The notes beneath the pieces were generated by a model, which saw only the letters and a list, made by a program, of their open reading frames with translations, was not told the origin of the DNA and made no database searches. Made by a program: the position numbers and the translations under genes. From Lachnospiraceae bacterium (GTDB taxonomy: Bacteria; Bacillota; Clostridia; Lachnospirales; Lachnospiraceae), in the NCBI GenBank assembly GCA_022793065.1, contig JAAWCE010000026.1:1-64000 (forward strand): a stretch of 64,000 nucleotides of DNA. The letters run 5' to 3'. Below are positions 53,418 through 63,121 of the stretch, piece by piece. Numbering within the stretch: position 1 is the first letter of the stretch; each line of letters starts with the position of its first letter.

Positions 53418-53815
53418 TGTTATTGTTGACCGGAGGCGCAGGCAGCTATGCCCAGTTTATCACGGTGCTGTTGATATTTGTGATTGTGTTGGGAATCACG
53501 GCATTGACAACAAAGTGGATTGCAAATTATCAGAAGCAGCAAAGCATAAATGAAAATGTGCAGGTGATAGAAACTACTCGTATTGCAAATAATAAATATA
53601 TCCAGATTATAAAAATTGGCGGGAAATATGTGGCAATCGCTGTCTGTAAAGACACGATTACCATGCTGGGCGAAATTCCGGAAGAGCAGTTGAAGGAGGA
53701 AAAACCTGTGCAGAATTTTAGCTTTAAAGAGTTTCTTGACAAGGCTTCTGCTTTTGGCAAAGGGGAAGTAAATCAGGAGGAACCAAAGGAAAATCAATCA
53801 CATGATGAAAAATAA
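53417..53815 (+). CDS. fliO: Flagellar biosynthesis protein FliO
   Basis: 132 aa. One membrane helix at about 12-34 (FITVLLIFVIVLGITALTTKW), then a small basic/acidic cytoplasmic domain with VIETTRIANNKYIQIIKIGGKYVAIAV, the FliO core. FliO helps FliP assemble into the export gate. It overlaps cheY (1 base) and fliP (14 bases), so translation is coupled. The sequence is weakly conserved but the pattern and position fit. Confidence 0.85.
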   Translation: MLLLTGGAGSYAQFITVLLIFVIVLGITALTTKWIANYQKQQSINENVQVIETTRIANNKYIQIIKIGGKYVAIAVCKDTITMLGEIPEEQLKEEKPVQNFSFKEFLDKASAFGKGEVNQEEPKENQSHDEK

Positions 53816-54599
53816 GCTCAAGTTCAAGCGAATAGTAACCGCAATATGCCTACTGGTCACGGTGGGCATATTGTGTATTCAAACTTCTATCACAGCTTCG
53901 GCTGCCAGTGGGATAGAAGATTTAGGAAATTCCGTGATTATTTCACTGGATGGAGAGGGAAATGGAGAATTAACGGGGTCATTGCAGGTGTTTTTGACTT
54001 TGACCTTACTTTCCATTGCTCCGATCATCATTATTATGATGACTTCTTTTACGCGCATTATCATTGTGCTGCATTTTACCCGTGCGGCACTGAATACGCA
54101 GACGGCGCCTCCAAATCAGATCCTTATCGGATTGGCTCTTATATTGACCTTTTTCATTATGGAACCTACGATAACACAGATTAATGAACAAGCGATTCAG
54201 CCCTTTCAGGCTGGAGAGATTGACCAGACGGAGGCACTTGAAAGAGGAGTTGGCTCTTTGAGAGAATTTATGTATCCGCAGACACAGGTGAAGGATGTGC
54301 AGCTTTTTATGGATATAGCAGGGCAGACCTGGGATGGGCAAAGTTTGGAAGACATTCCTATTTCCGTACTGCTTCCCAGTTTTATGCTCAGCGAGCTGCG
54401 GATGGCTTTTTGGATAGGGTTTATGATTTATATCCCGTTTATTGTGATTGATATGGTGGTGGCTTCTACTTTGATGGGTATGGGTATGATGATGCTGCCG
54501 CCCACTACAATTTCTATGCCCTTTAAGATATTACTATTTGTGCTGGCAGATGGTTGGAGCCTGGTGATAGGGAATTTAGTGGCAACATTTTACACTTAG
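53802..54599 (+). CDS. fliP: Flagellar export gate protein FliP
   Basis: 265 aa. It has a cleavable signal peptide (about 1-33, ending ASA) and then four membrane helices, with the FliP signatures APIIIIMMTSFTRIIIVLHFTRAALNTQTAPPNQILIGLALILTFFIM-type core (positions 54021-54165), LPSFMLSELRMAFWIGFMIYIPF and MMLPPTTISMPFKILLF. Five FliP with FliQ and FliR make the export pore. The ATG lies inside the end of fliO. Confidence 0.95.
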   Translation: MMKNKLKFKRIVTAICLLVTVGILCIQTSITASAASGIEDLGNSVIISLDGEGNGELTGSLQVFLTLTLLSIAPIIIIMMTSFTRIIIVLHFTRAALNTQTAPPNQILIGLALILTFFIMEPTITQINEQAIQPFQAGEIDQTEALERGVGSLREFMYPQTQVKDVQLFMDIAGQTWDGQSLEDIPISVLLPSFMLSELRMAFWIGFMIYIPFIVIDMVVASTLMGMGMMMLPPTTISMPFKILLFVLADGWSLVIGNLVATFYT

Positions 54600-54663
54600 C
54601 GGGTTGCTCAAGTTCAGTTAGTTTTTGATGATATGTCCGCTTAGAACGGGCAGGAGGTATAAG

Positions 54664-54936
54664 ATGACAGTTGAAGCGGTAACAGATATTACAAGACAGG
54701 CGTTGTTCTTAATTATAAAGGTATCGGCGCCCATATTGCTTGTATCATTATGCGTCGGACTGGCGGTCAGTATCTTTCAGACGGTCACCTCTATTCAGGA
54801 ACAGACTTTGACATTTGTGCCTAAGATTATATGTGTATTCATCGCGTTGGTGGTCTTTGGAAACTGGATGATGAATTCTATGGTAGAGTATATGACCATG
54901 CTGTGGGGAAGTTTTAGCCAATATGTGCATAGGTAG
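54664..54936 (+). CDS. fliQ: Flagellar export gate protein FliQ
   Basis: 90 aa from the ATG at 54664, with GGCAGGAGGTATAAG upstream; the longer frame from 54625 has no site. It has two membrane helices (about 14-38 and 50-72), with VSAPILLVSLCVGLAVSIFQ and TLTFVPKIICVFIALVVFGNWM, the FliQ pattern. It is part of the FliPQR pore. fliR follows after 14 bp. Confidence 0.95.
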   Translation: MTVEAVTDITRQALFLIIKVSAPILLVSLCVGLAVSIFQTVTSIQEQTLTFVPKIICVFIALVVFGNWMMNSMVEYMTMLWGSFSQYVHR

Positions 54937-54950
54937 CGGAGCAGTCCGAT

Positions 54951-55733
54951 ATGATAGAATATGCGTTTTCCATATATGATTTGGAATATTTTCTTTTGAT
55001 TTTTATGCGGATCTCCTGTTTTGTTTTTATAGCGCCCTTTTTTAGTATGCAGGATACGCCGGCAATTGTCCGGATAGGGATTAGCTTTTTTACTTCCATG
55101 CTTTTGTATCAGGCGCTTACGCCAGCAGAACAAGTTGTGTATTCTACTACTTTTGCATATCTTCTGATGGTGTTAAAGGAAGCGGTAACAGGATTATTAA
55201 TTGGGTTTGCATCTAATATTTGTATGTCCATTGTGAATTTTGCAGGATCTATTGCGGATATGGAAGTGGGTTTATCCATGGTTACATTGTTGGATCCCAA
55301 TACAAAGCAGACTACAAGTATTACCGGAGTGTTGTATCAGTATGTTGTGATGTTGCTCATGATTGCCACAGGGATGTATCGGTATTTATTTGCGGCGTTG
55401 GCTGATACTTTTATTTTAATACCTGTCAACGGGGCAATATTCAGAGGGGAAGCGCTGCTTGCCTCGGTGATTGAGTTTTTGGGAGATTATGTCATTATTG
55501 GTTTTCGTATTATTTTGCCTATTTTCTGTGTGATATTATTGTTGAATGCAATTTTGGGAATATTGGCAAAGGTTTCACCTCAGGTGAATATGTTTGCGGT
55601 GGGTATTCAATTAAAGGTTTTGGTTGGGTTGTCGATTATTTTCTTTACCGTGGGAATGTTGCCGGGAGCGGCTGATTTTATTTTCCAGGAAATGAAGAGA
55701 ATGATTATTTCTATTGTGGGTACAATGCAATGA
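54951..55733 (+). CDS. fliR: Flagellar export gate protein FliR
   Basis: 260 aa, weak site (GCGGAGCAGTC) before the ATG. It has six hydrophobic helices, with family stretches LIFMRISCFVFIAPFF, LKEAVTGLLIGFASNICMSIVNFAGSIADMEVGLSM and a C-terminal VNMFAVGIQLKVLVGLSIIFFTVG. One FliR closes the FliPQR helix. Its stop overlaps the flhB start by four bases (ATGA), indicating coupling. Confidence 0.93.
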   Translation: MIEYAFSIYDLEYFLLIFMRISCFVFIAPFFSMQDTPAIVRIGISFFTSMLLYQALTPAEQVVYSTTFAYLLMVLKEAVTGLLIGFASNICMSIVNFAGSIADMEVGLSMVTLLDPNTKQTTSITGVLYQYVVMLLMIATGMYRYLFAALADTFILIPVNGAIFRGEALLASVIEFLGDYVIIGFRIILPIFCVILLLNAILGILAKVSPQVNMFAVGIQLKVLVGLSIIFFTVGMLPGAADFIFQEMKRMIISIVGTMQ

Positions 55734-56839
55734 TTCATTATAATCTGCAATTTTTTGCTAAGGAAGGTATGGGGGGCGAGAGGACAGAACCCGCTACCCA
55801 AAAAAAGCTGGATGATGCCCGGAAAGAAGGGCAGGTAGCCAAGAGTAAAGAGATTGCGAATGGAATGGGGTTATTGGCGCTATTTCTTGTCCTGAAATTT
55901 TGGGTGGGAAATATGGGAGTACAGTTGCTGGGAGTATTTGGTAATGTCTACAATAGGATTCCGGCGGTTGCCACTTTTTGGAGTGGGACCATGCCTCAAA
56001 GGGAGATCTCCATTGTATATCGCTATCTTTTGTTAGAAGTCTTTATTGTGATAGCGCCTATTTTGCTGATTGGTGCGGTGGTTGCTTTTGTCTGTGATAT
56101 TGTACAGGTAAAATGGAAACCTACTACAAAGCCGTTGCATCCTAAATTCAGCAAATTAAATCCCTTAAAGGGATTTAAGAAGTTTTTGTCTCCCCAATCT
56201 CTGGTGGAGTTATTAAAATCAATTGTTAAGATTGCGTTAATCGTTTATATTTGTTATACTTATCTGGAAGATAAATGGCCCATAGTGTTTAATCTGTACG
56301 GTTTGACTTTAATGCAGGCATTACAGTTGATAGCACAGGTTGTAACGGATTTGGGAATCAGAATATCACTGCTATATATGCTGGTTGCCTTTGCTGATTT
56401 TGCTTATCAGAAGTTTAAGTTTAAAAACGACATGAAGATGAGCAAGCAAGAGATTAAGGAAGAATTTAAGCAGCAGGAAGGGGATCCGGCAGTAAAGGGC
56501 AAAATTCGTCAGAAAATGATGGAAGTGTCCAGAAGACGTATGATGCAGGCTTTACCCCAGGCGGATGTGGTCATTACAAACCCCACTCACTATGCTGTGG
56601 CAATCAAGTATGATCCGGAAGTGGCGGATGCTCCTATTGTGATTGCAAAGGGTGAAGATTATCTGGCGGCTCGAATTAAGGAAATTGCAAAGGAAAATAA
56701 GATTGAAATCGTGGAGAACAAACCGTTGGCGCGTATGCTTTATGCGAATGTGGATGTAGGGCAGGCGGTACCGCCGGAATTATATCAGGCGGTGGCGGAA
56801 GTTCTTGCGTTTGTATATCATTTGCAGGGGAAAGTGTGA
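55730..56839 (+). CDS. flhB: Flagellar export switch protein FlhB
   Basis: 369 aa. Basic N-terminus with GGERTEPATQKKLDDARKEGQVAKSKE, four membrane helices (about 42-60, 100-122, 158-180, 205-228) and a cytoplasmic autocleavage domain with the NPTH motif at 284-287 (cut between N and P), then AIKYDPE, APIVIAKGEDYLAARIKEIAKEN and VDVGQAVPPELYQAVAEVL. It controls the change from hook to filament export together with FliK. The length is standard. Confidence 0.96.
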   Translation: MIHYNLQFFAKEGMGGERTEPATQKKLDDARKEGQVAKSKEIANGMGLLALFLVLKFWVGNMGVQLLGVFGNVYNRIPAVATFWSGTMPQREISIVYRYLLLEVFIVIAPILLIGAVVAFVCDIVQVKWKPTTKPLHPKFSKLNPLKGFKKFLSPQSLVELLKSIVKIALIVYICYTYLEDKWPIVFNLYGLTLMQALQLIAQVVTDLGIRISLLYMLVAFADFAYQKFKFKNDMKMSKQEIKEEFKQQEGDPAVKGKIRQKMMEVSRRRMMQALPQADVVITNPTHYAVAIKYDPEVADAPIVIAKGEDYLAARIKEIAKENKIEIVENKPLARMLYANVDVGQAVPPELYQAVAEVLAFVYHLQGKV

Positions 56840-56942
56840 GGGGCGCTTCTGAAAGGGAATGTGTTTCAAAAGATATGCTTTAAGATAAATATAAAAAGGG
56901 TGTGTATTTTATGAGTTATATTTGGAAGGAGGAGCACGGCAT

Positions 56943-58988
56943 ATGAATCCTAGATTGGCGAAAACGGACGCGATAGTGGCCATTTATGTGTTGGTGGCAT
57001 TTATCATGTTGATTGTGCCTCTTCCTGCGTTGATTCTGGATGTATTCATGGCATTTAATATTGCAGTGGCTTTTACAATATTATTTGCCTGTATGTTTAC
57101 AAAGGAAGTATTGGATTTGTCCTACTATCCCACAATTCTGTTGTTTACGACAATTTTTAGAATTGCCATGAATGTATCTTCCACAAGACTTATTTTGACC
57201 ACAGGGACGTCCGGTAACGTGGTGCAGGTGTTCGGTCAGTTCGTCGGCGGCGGCGATATGATTGTGGGTACGATTGTTTTCCTCATTCTGATTATGATTC
57301 AGTTTGTGGTTATCAATAAAGGTTCTGAACGTGTGGCTGAGGTTACAGCCAGATTTACTCTGGATGCGATGCCTGGTAAACAGATGGCAATAGACGCCGA
57401 TTTGAATACCGGTGCGATTGATGATAAAGAGGCAAAGTTAAGGCGTGATAAGATTCAACAGGAATCCAGTTTTTTCGGCTCCATGGACGGTGCTGTGAAA
57501 TATGTAAAGGGTGACGCGGTTGCCGGTTTGCTGCTGACAGTCATTAACATGGTGGGTGGTGTTGCCATGGGAATGCTGCGCAACAATATGGAGATTATGG
57601 GAGCTTTGAATAATTTTGGTATTCTTACCATTGGTGATGGTCTGGTAAGCCAGATCCCCTCCCTGCTTATTTCATTGTCAACCGGTGTTCTTGTCACAAA
57701 AGGAACAAAAGAGGCGGAGTTTGGCCCTGCGATTATCAAACAGCTCTTTGGAATACCAAAGGTAATGTATATGGTGGGCGGAACGCTGTCTTTTTTGGGG
57801 ATTGTTACTGATTTGAACACGGTTCTGTTCCTGGGTTTGGGTCTTGCGTTTGTAATAGGCGGAAGAATGATGGCAAGCAGTCTGGAAACAGCGGCCATCG
57901 AGAGTGAGTTAGACAGCGAAGAAGCGGCGGCCGAAGAAATGCGTGCGCCGGAGAATGTCAATAGTCTTCTTCAGGTAGACCCGATTGAATTGGAATTCGG
58001 CTATGGAATTATCCCTCTGGCGGATGTGAATCAGGGTGGTGACTTGCTTGATCGTGTGGTTATGATTAGAAGGCAGATTGCTTTGGAACTTGGTACGGTG
58101 GTTCCAATTATTCGACTGCGTGATAATATTCAGTTGAATCCCAATCAGTATATTATTAAGATTAAGGGAATTCAGGTCAGTGAAGGAGAGATTCTTTTTG
58201 ACCATTATATGGCAATGAATCCTGGTTATGTGGAAGAGGAGATTGCAGGTATTCCTACATTTGAGCCTTCATTCCACTTGCCGGCCATTTGGATTACGGA
58301 AGGGCAGAGGGAGCGTGCGGAAAGTTTTGGTTATACTGTAGTAGACCCGCCCTCCATTATTGCGACCCATTTGACCGAAGTAATCAGAATGTATATTGCT
58401 GAACTTCTGACCAGACAGGATGTTCAGAGCCTGGTGAACAATATGAAGGAAACCAATCCGTCTCTGGTGGAAGAACTGGTTCCAAAACTGTTGGGATTGG
58501 GCGAGGTACAGAAGGTGCTGCAGAATCTGCTCAAGGAAGGTATTTCTATTCGAGATCTGTTGTCGATTATGGAAACGCTGGCGGATTATGCGCCTTCCAC
58601 GAGAGATACAGATATTTTGACGGAGTATGTAAGGCAGAGTCTGAAACGTGCAATTTCCACAAAGTATTTTCCGTCACATGAGACTACAAATGTAGTGACT
58701 TTGGACCCTAAGGTGGAGCAGGAGATTATGGGGAGTGTGAAACAGACTGAAAATGGAGCATTCCTTAATTTGGACCCCAACAGGTCAAGAGCAATTATTG
58801 ACTCTGTTGGAAAGGAGGTTCAGAAATTGGAGAACCTTGGGAAAAGTCCCATTATTATAACTTCCCCCATTGTGCGTATGTATTTTAAGCGTTTGACAGA
58901 AGATTATTATAAAGAGCTTGTGGTTGTTTCTTATAATGAAGTGGAAGCGAATGTAGAGTTGCAATCAGTAGGGATGGTGACAGCATAA
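56943..58988 (+). CDS. flhA: Flagellar export gate protein FlhA
   Basis: 681 aa from the ATG at 56943 (GGAAGGAGGAGC upstream); the longer in-frame start at 56922 covers the site itself. About eight membrane helices fill residues 10-310, with the FHIPEP signature region (MNVSSTRLILTTG, VINKGSERVAEVTARFTLDAMPGKQMAIDADLN). The C-terminal cytoplasmic domain (about 340-681) forms the ring that receives chaperones and cargo (FGYGIIPLAD, VVIRLRDNI-like, EGISIRDLLSIMETLADYA). The length is normal. Confidence 0.97.
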   Translation: MNPRLAKTDAIVAIYVLVAFIMLIVPLPALILDVFMAFNIAVAFTILFACMFTKEVLDLSYYPTILLFTTIFRIAMNVSSTRLILTTGTSGNVVQVFGQFVGGGDMIVGTIVFLILIMIQFVVINKGSERVAEVTARFTLDAMPGKQMAIDADLNTGAIDDKEAKLRRDKIQQESSFFGSMDGAVKYVKGDAVAGLLLTVINMVGGVAMGMLRNNMEIMGALNNFGILTIGDGLVSQIPSLLISLSTGVLVTKGTKEAEFGPAIIKQLFGIPKVMYMVGGTLSFLGIVTDLNTVLFLGLGLAFVIGGRMMASSLETAAIESELDSEEAAAEEMRAPENVNSLLQVDPIELEFGYGIIPLADVNQGGDLLDRVVMIRRQIALELGTVVPIIRLRDNIQLNPNQYIIKIKGIQVSEGEILFDHYMAMNPGYVEEEIAGIPTFEPSFHLPAIWITEGQRERAESFGYTVVDPPSIIATHLTEVIRMYIAELLTRQDVQSLVNNMKETNPSLVEELVPKLLGLGEVQKVLQNLLKEGISIRDLLSIMETLADYAPSTRDTDILTEYVRQSLKRAISTKYFPSHETTNVVTLDPKVEQEIMGSVKQTENGAFLNLDPNRSRAIIDSVGKEVQKLENLGKSPIIITSPIVRMYFKRLTEDYYKELVVVSYNEVEANVELQSVGMVTA

Positions 58989-58989
58989 A

Positions 58990-60234
58990 ATGATTATAAA
59001 GAAGTTTACAGGAAAAACGGAAGAGGATGCGGTGGAGGCTGCGAAAAAGGAGCTGGGCAGCGGCGTTGTCATCATGAATGTAAAATCTGTGAAGCGAAAG
59101 GGACTTGCAGGGCTGTTTGGGGCAAGGCAAATGGAAGTTACGGCGGCACTGGAAGAGGAAAGTGAAGTTCAGCAAAAGGTGCAGAAATCCATTGTGCGGA
59201 CAGCAGCGCGAACAGGAACAGGGGAAAATATTATAACTGCACAGACTGCGGTAGATGTGATGAATGAAAGCTCCCAAAATATTGAGAAAAAGCTTGATAG
59301 TCTTCAACAATTATTGATGAACCGTTTTCAGCAGAGTGAGGCGGAGATTAGAGAGATGCAGGGAGCGGAAGTGCAGGAAACAGAAGGAAAATCTACCGTG
59401 GAAGAAATACCGGAAGAAAGGGAAGAGACTTCCGAACAGGAGCGATTTATTAAGCTTTTGTACAATACCATGCTTGAGAGTGAAGTGGATGAGAAATATG
59501 CGAATCAGATTGTAGATGATTTTGACAGGGCAAGCAAACCTGATTTGCCCATAGATTATATTCTCTCGGATGTATATCAGAAGATGATTTTAAAATTCGG
59601 AAGGGCTGAAGGCATTACACCAGCGGAAAACATACCCAGAATAGTGCTTTTTATGGGGCCTACCGGAGTGGGAAAAACTACCACAATTGCTAAGATTGCC
59701 AGTGGTTTTACGGTGGGAGAGAAAAAACAGGTGGCGCTTTTGACGGCGGATACCTATCGGATTGCTGCGGTGGAACAGCTTCGTACCTATGCTAATATTC
59801 TGGAAGTTCCTTTTCGCGTCATTTATACGGCGGAGGAGGCACAGGAGGCAATTAGGGAGTTTCAGGGATTTGATTATATTTTTATGGATACTGCGGGTCA
59901 TTCCCATCAAAATGAAGAACAGCTTGAAAATATGAGAAAGCTATATCAAACTGTGCAGGAAGCGGGGGAATGTCAGACATTTTTAGTACTTTCTGCAACT
60001 ACAAAATATCGGGACTTGATGAGAATTGTATCTAGTTATAAGGGAATTGCGGATTATCAGTTGATTTTCACGAAACTGGATGAAACCGCAACATGGGGAA
60101 ATCTGCTGAATTTGAAATTATATACGGATACTCCCATTGCTTTTGTTACTTATGGACAGAATGTACCAAATGATATTGAACAGTTTAATCCTCAAAAGGT
60201 GGTAAAACAAATTTTGAGTACAAAAACTTTGTAA
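58990..60234 (+). CDS. flhF: Flagellar SRP-like GTPase FlhF
   Basis: 414 aa, starting one base after the flhA stop. It has an N-terminal basic B domain (MIIKKFTGKTEEDAVEAAKKELG), a Glu/Gln-rich linker, a helical N domain (about 150-210), and an SRP-type GTPase: P-loop GPTGVGKTTT at 223-232, LLTADTYRIAAVEQLRTYA, FMDTAGHSHQNEEQ, and TKLDETATWGN. FlhF sets the place or number of flagella with FlhG. The order flhA-flhF-flhG is kept. Confidence 0.95.
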   Translation: MIIKKFTGKTEEDAVEAAKKELGSGVVIMNVKSVKRKGLAGLFGARQMEVTAALEEESEVQQKVQKSIVRTAARTGTGENIITAQTAVDVMNESSQNIEKKLDSLQQLLMNRFQQSEAEIREMQGAEVQETEGKSTVEEIPEEREETSEQERFIKLLYNTMLESEVDEKYANQIVDDFDRASKPDLPIDYILSDVYQKMILKFGRAEGITPAENIPRIVLFMGPTGVGKTTTIAKIASGFTVGEKKQVALLTADTYRIAAVEQLRTYANILEVPFRVIYTAEEAQEAIREFQGFDYIFMDTAGHSHQNEEQLENMRKLYQTVQEAGECQTFLVLSATTKYRDLMRIVSSYKGIADYQLIFTKLDETATWGNLLNLKLYTDTPIAFVTYGQNVPNDIEQFNPQKVVKQILSTKTL

Positions 60235-60302
60235 TGGTGCAAAGGGAATTCCGGAAATGAATGTATGAGCGGATGCGAAACCGAGAATAAAGGAGGTAGA
60301 GC

Positions 60303-61178
60303 GTGGATCAGGCAGAACAGTTACGAATCCTGAAGGCAGGTCAACAACAGCCGAAGCCACTGGCGCGTGTGATTACGGTCACCAGCGGCAAGGGAGGCGT
60401 AGGCAAATCCAATACTTCCATTAATTTGGCAATTCAGTTCAGAAAAATGGGGAAACGTGTTATTATTTTGGATGCGGATTTCGGCCTGGCAAATATAGAA
60501 ATCATGTTCGGCGCAGTACCGAAACATAATTTGTATGATTTGATTTATCAGGGCAAGAGTATTACGGATATTATCACATGGGGACCTATGAAAGTGGGTT
60601 TTATATCAGGCGGAAGCGGCATTGCCGGAATGTCTAATCTAAGTCGGGACTATTTAAATTGTATTATTCAGAATCTTGTTCAACTTGATGCGATGGCTGA
60701 TATTGTGATTGTAGATACGGGGGCGGGTATTGCGGACGCAGTGTTGGAATTTTTGGTTGCAAGCGGCGAAATCATTATGGTAACCACACCTGAACCCACT
60801 TCCATTACGGATTCTTATTCCTTGCTGAAGGCATTGTATAGGCATCCCAGGTTTGATCAGAATGCTACAAAAGTGAAACTGGTTGCAAACAGAGTAGAGA
60901 AAGCAGCAGAAGGGCAGATTCTTTTCAGTAAATTAAATGCGGTTGTGGAACGCTATTTGAAGATTCCTATGTCTTATCTGGGATATGTGCCAGAGGATTC
61001 GCAGTTGTCCAGGTCAGTGATGCAGCAGGTTCCTGTGTCCATGCAATATCCCGGCTCCAGGGCAGCGGCCGCATATGAACGAATTGCCGGAAGGCTTTTA
61101 AATAAGGTGGAGACCGAGCGTCAGCCAAAGAGAGGGATGGCAGCGTTTTTTTCGCATATTGTGAGGGGAAAAAGATAA
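60303..61178 (+). CDS. flhG: MinD-like ATPase FlhG, flagellar number regulator
   Basis: 291 aa from a GTG start with AATAAAGGAGGTAGA upstream. The first residues MDQAEQLR are the DQAxxLR activator motif that stimulates FlhF GTPase. The deviant Walker A SGKGGVGKSN is at 28-37 with the signature Lys30, then DADFGLANIEIM and IVDTGAGI (switch II). The C-terminus is basic and would form the membrane-targeting helix. FlhG limits flagellar number by acting on FlhF. The length is standard. Confidence 0.95.
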   Translation: MDQAEQLRILKAGQQQPKPLARVITVTSGKGGVGKSNTSINLAIQFRKMGKRVIILDADFGLANIEIMFGAVPKHNLYDLIYQGKSITDIITWGPMKVGFISGGSGIAGMSNLSRDYLNCIIQNLVQLDAMADIVIVDTGAGIADAVLEFLVASGEIIMVTTPEPTSITDSYSLLKALYRHPRFDQNATKVKLVANRVEKAAEGQILFSKLNAVVERYLKIPMSYLGYVPEDSQLSRSVMQQVPVSMQYPGSRAAAAYERIAGRLLNKVETERQPKRGMAAFFSHIVRGKR

Positions 61179-61202
61179 ATTAGAGAGGATAGGTACAATG
61201 TT

Positions 61203-61979
61203 ATGCTTTCAAAATTTATTACAGAGGGAAATAAAGTCGAATTGCGTTCTCTTGGACGGTTGAATAGTGCACATTCTGACGAAAAGGTGAAAGTATATAA
61301 CAGCATGATACATAACATCTTGTCGGAAGACACTATGGAAATTACTATGCCCATGGAACAGACAAAATTAATTCTCCTCCCTGTGGACAGCGAGTTTGAC
61401 CTGGTGCTTTACGGAACAGGAAGCTTATATCAATGTTGTGCAAGAATCATTGACAGATATAAGAGTAATAATGTATATCTGTTGGTGGTGGAATTAACCA
61501 GTAATCTGCGCAGGTATCAAAGAAGGGAATATTATCGTTTCAGTTGTGCACTGGAGATGTGCGCCCGTACTTTGGAAGAGGAAGAGGTCCAGGCAATAGA
61601 GCGGCGAGCGCTTTATGAACTGACGCCGGGACTTCCGCTGAAACAGAGTGTTATTGTTGATATCAGCGGCGGCGGGTTGCGCTTTATGTCGTCTCAGCGT
61701 TATGAAACGGGAAGTTTGATATATTGTTGTTATCATTTGTACCGGAAAGAAGAGCGTAAGAAGTATGAAGTCATCGGTAAGGTACTGGGCAACAGGGAGT
61801 TAGAGGACCGGCGGGGGACATTTGAGCACCGCGTACAGTATTATAATATAGATGACAATACACGGGAAGAAATTATTAAGTATATTTTTGATGAAGAGAG
61901 AAAGCACAGACGTAAGGAAGTATATTGCCAGAATAACCAAAGTGATCTGAACGATCAGAAGAGCCAGGAGGAGACATGA
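61203..61979 (+). CDS. PilZ domain flagellar brake protein (YcgR/YpfA/DgrA-like)
   Basis: 258 aa. The N-terminal YcgR-type domain (about 10-105) is followed by a PilZ domain with the c-di-GMP-binding Arg motif RRYQRREYYR (near 102-111) and VDISGGGLRFMS (DxSxxG, near 153-164). Such proteins bind c-di-GMP and slow or stop the motor, by contact with MotA or FliG. Its place between flhG and cheB puts the brake in the motility operon, and a diguanylate cyclase is encoded at 12242. It overlaps the cheB start by four bases. Confidence 0.9.
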   Translation: MLSKFITEGNKVELRSLGRLNSAHSDEKVKVYNSMIHNILSEDTMEITMPMEQTKLILLPVDSEFDLVLYGTGSLYQCCARIIDRYKSNNVYLLVVELTSNLRRYQRREYYRFSCALEMCARTLEEEEVQAIERRALYELTPGLPLKQSVIVDISGGGLRFMSSQRYETGSLIYCCYHLYRKEERKKYEVIGKVLGNRELEDRRGTFEHRVQYYNIDDNTREEIIKYIFDEERKHRRKEVYCQNNQSDLNDQKSQEET

Positions 61980-63058
61980 GTAAAAAAATTTTAGTAGTTG
62001 ATGACTCTGCACTCATGAGAAGAGTTCTTTGTGATATAATAAATAGTGATGAGAGATTTGAAGTTGTAGAAAAAGCAGCAAACGGCTTGGAAGCATTGGA
62101 GCTGTTAAAGAATAAGCAGTATGATGCGGTGGTGCTGGATATCAATATGCCGAAGATGAACGGGATTGAACTTTTGGGGGAGCTTAAAAAAGCGAAGATA
62201 CCGGCAAGAGTTATGATAGCCAGTACGGATTCTCATGAAGGTGCTAAGGTTACATTGGATGCTCTGGAGTTGGGAGCCCTTGACTTTATTCATAAGCCTA
62301 CCAGTGCGGTAGATTGTCGGGAGGGCGCTTTCAGGACAAATATGTTGGATATTCTGGGTGCAGTGGCAAGCAGCAGACTTCCAGTTTTTGAAACGGAAGA
62401 GAAGATTCTGGAGAACAGGCAGAAGCTTTCTAAAGTGATGGAAATTGCCAGAAAATCTCCGGCCAGGGTAATTCCTGGGACGAAGGTAGTGGCGATTGCC
62501 AGTTCCACAGGAGGGCCTAAGGCATTACAGTCAGTGATTCCCAATCTTCCTGCTGAGTTGGATGCGCCGGTGCTGATTGTACAGCATATGCCGAAAGGCT
62601 TTACGGCGTCTCTGGCAGAACGCTTTAACGGAATCAGTCCATTGAATGTCAAAGAAGCGAAGGAGGGAGACGAGCTGCGGGCAGGGACAGTATATATTGC
62701 CATGGGTGGTATGCACTTGAATGTGGTGACGTCAACGGCAGGAAGGCATACAATTCATTATTCGGATGAACCCAGTAGGGAAGGTGTGAAGCCCTGTGCC
62801 AATTATATGTATGAATCTCTCTGTGACAGTCGTTTTGACAAGATAATTTGTGTGGTGATGACCGGAATGGGAGCTGATGGTACGGAGGGAATCAAGAATC
62901 TTTCTAAGAAGAAAAAGGTTCATGTGATTTCACAGGATCAGGCAACCTGCACCGTGTATGGTATGCCCAAAAGTATTTTTAACGCTGGTCTGTCTAATCA
63001 GGTTGTTCCGTTGGAACAGATTGCTCAGGAGATTATCCTGAATACGGGTATTGTGTAA
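61976..63058 (+). CDS. cheB: Chemoreceptor glutamate methylesterase CheB
   Basis: 360 aa. It has an N-terminal receiver domain (LVVDDSALMRR, phosphoacceptor Asp55 in VVLDINMPKMNG, HKP) and a C-terminal methylesterase with the catalytic Ser177 in IASSTGGP, His in VQHMPKGF and Asp in MTGMGADG. It removes methyl groups from receptors and deamidates Gln, resetting sensitivity. No cheR is in this window. The start overlaps the PilZ gene (ATGA). Confidence 0.96.
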   Translation: MSKKILVVDDSALMRRVLCDIINSDERFEVVEKAANGLEALELLKNKQYDAVVLDINMPKMNGIELLGELKKAKIPARVMIASTDSHEGAKVTLDALELGALDFIHKPTSAVDCREGAFRTNMLDILGAVASSRLPVFETEEKILENRQKLSKVMEIARKSPARVIPGTKVVAIASSTGGPKALQSVIPNLPAELDAPVLIVQHMPKGFTASLAERFNGISPLNVKEAKEGDELRAGTVYIAMGGMHLNVVTSTAGRHTIHYSDEPSREGVKPCANYMYESLCDSRFDKIICVVMTGMGADGTEGIKNLSKKKKVHVISQDQATCTVYGMPKSIFNAGLSNQVVPLEQIAQEIILNTGIV

Positions 63059-63121
63059 AGGGTGCAAAGGCGGCAGCATAAAGGTTAGTTTGTAAAATAC
63101 AGAAAGGGAAGGTATGTAAGC

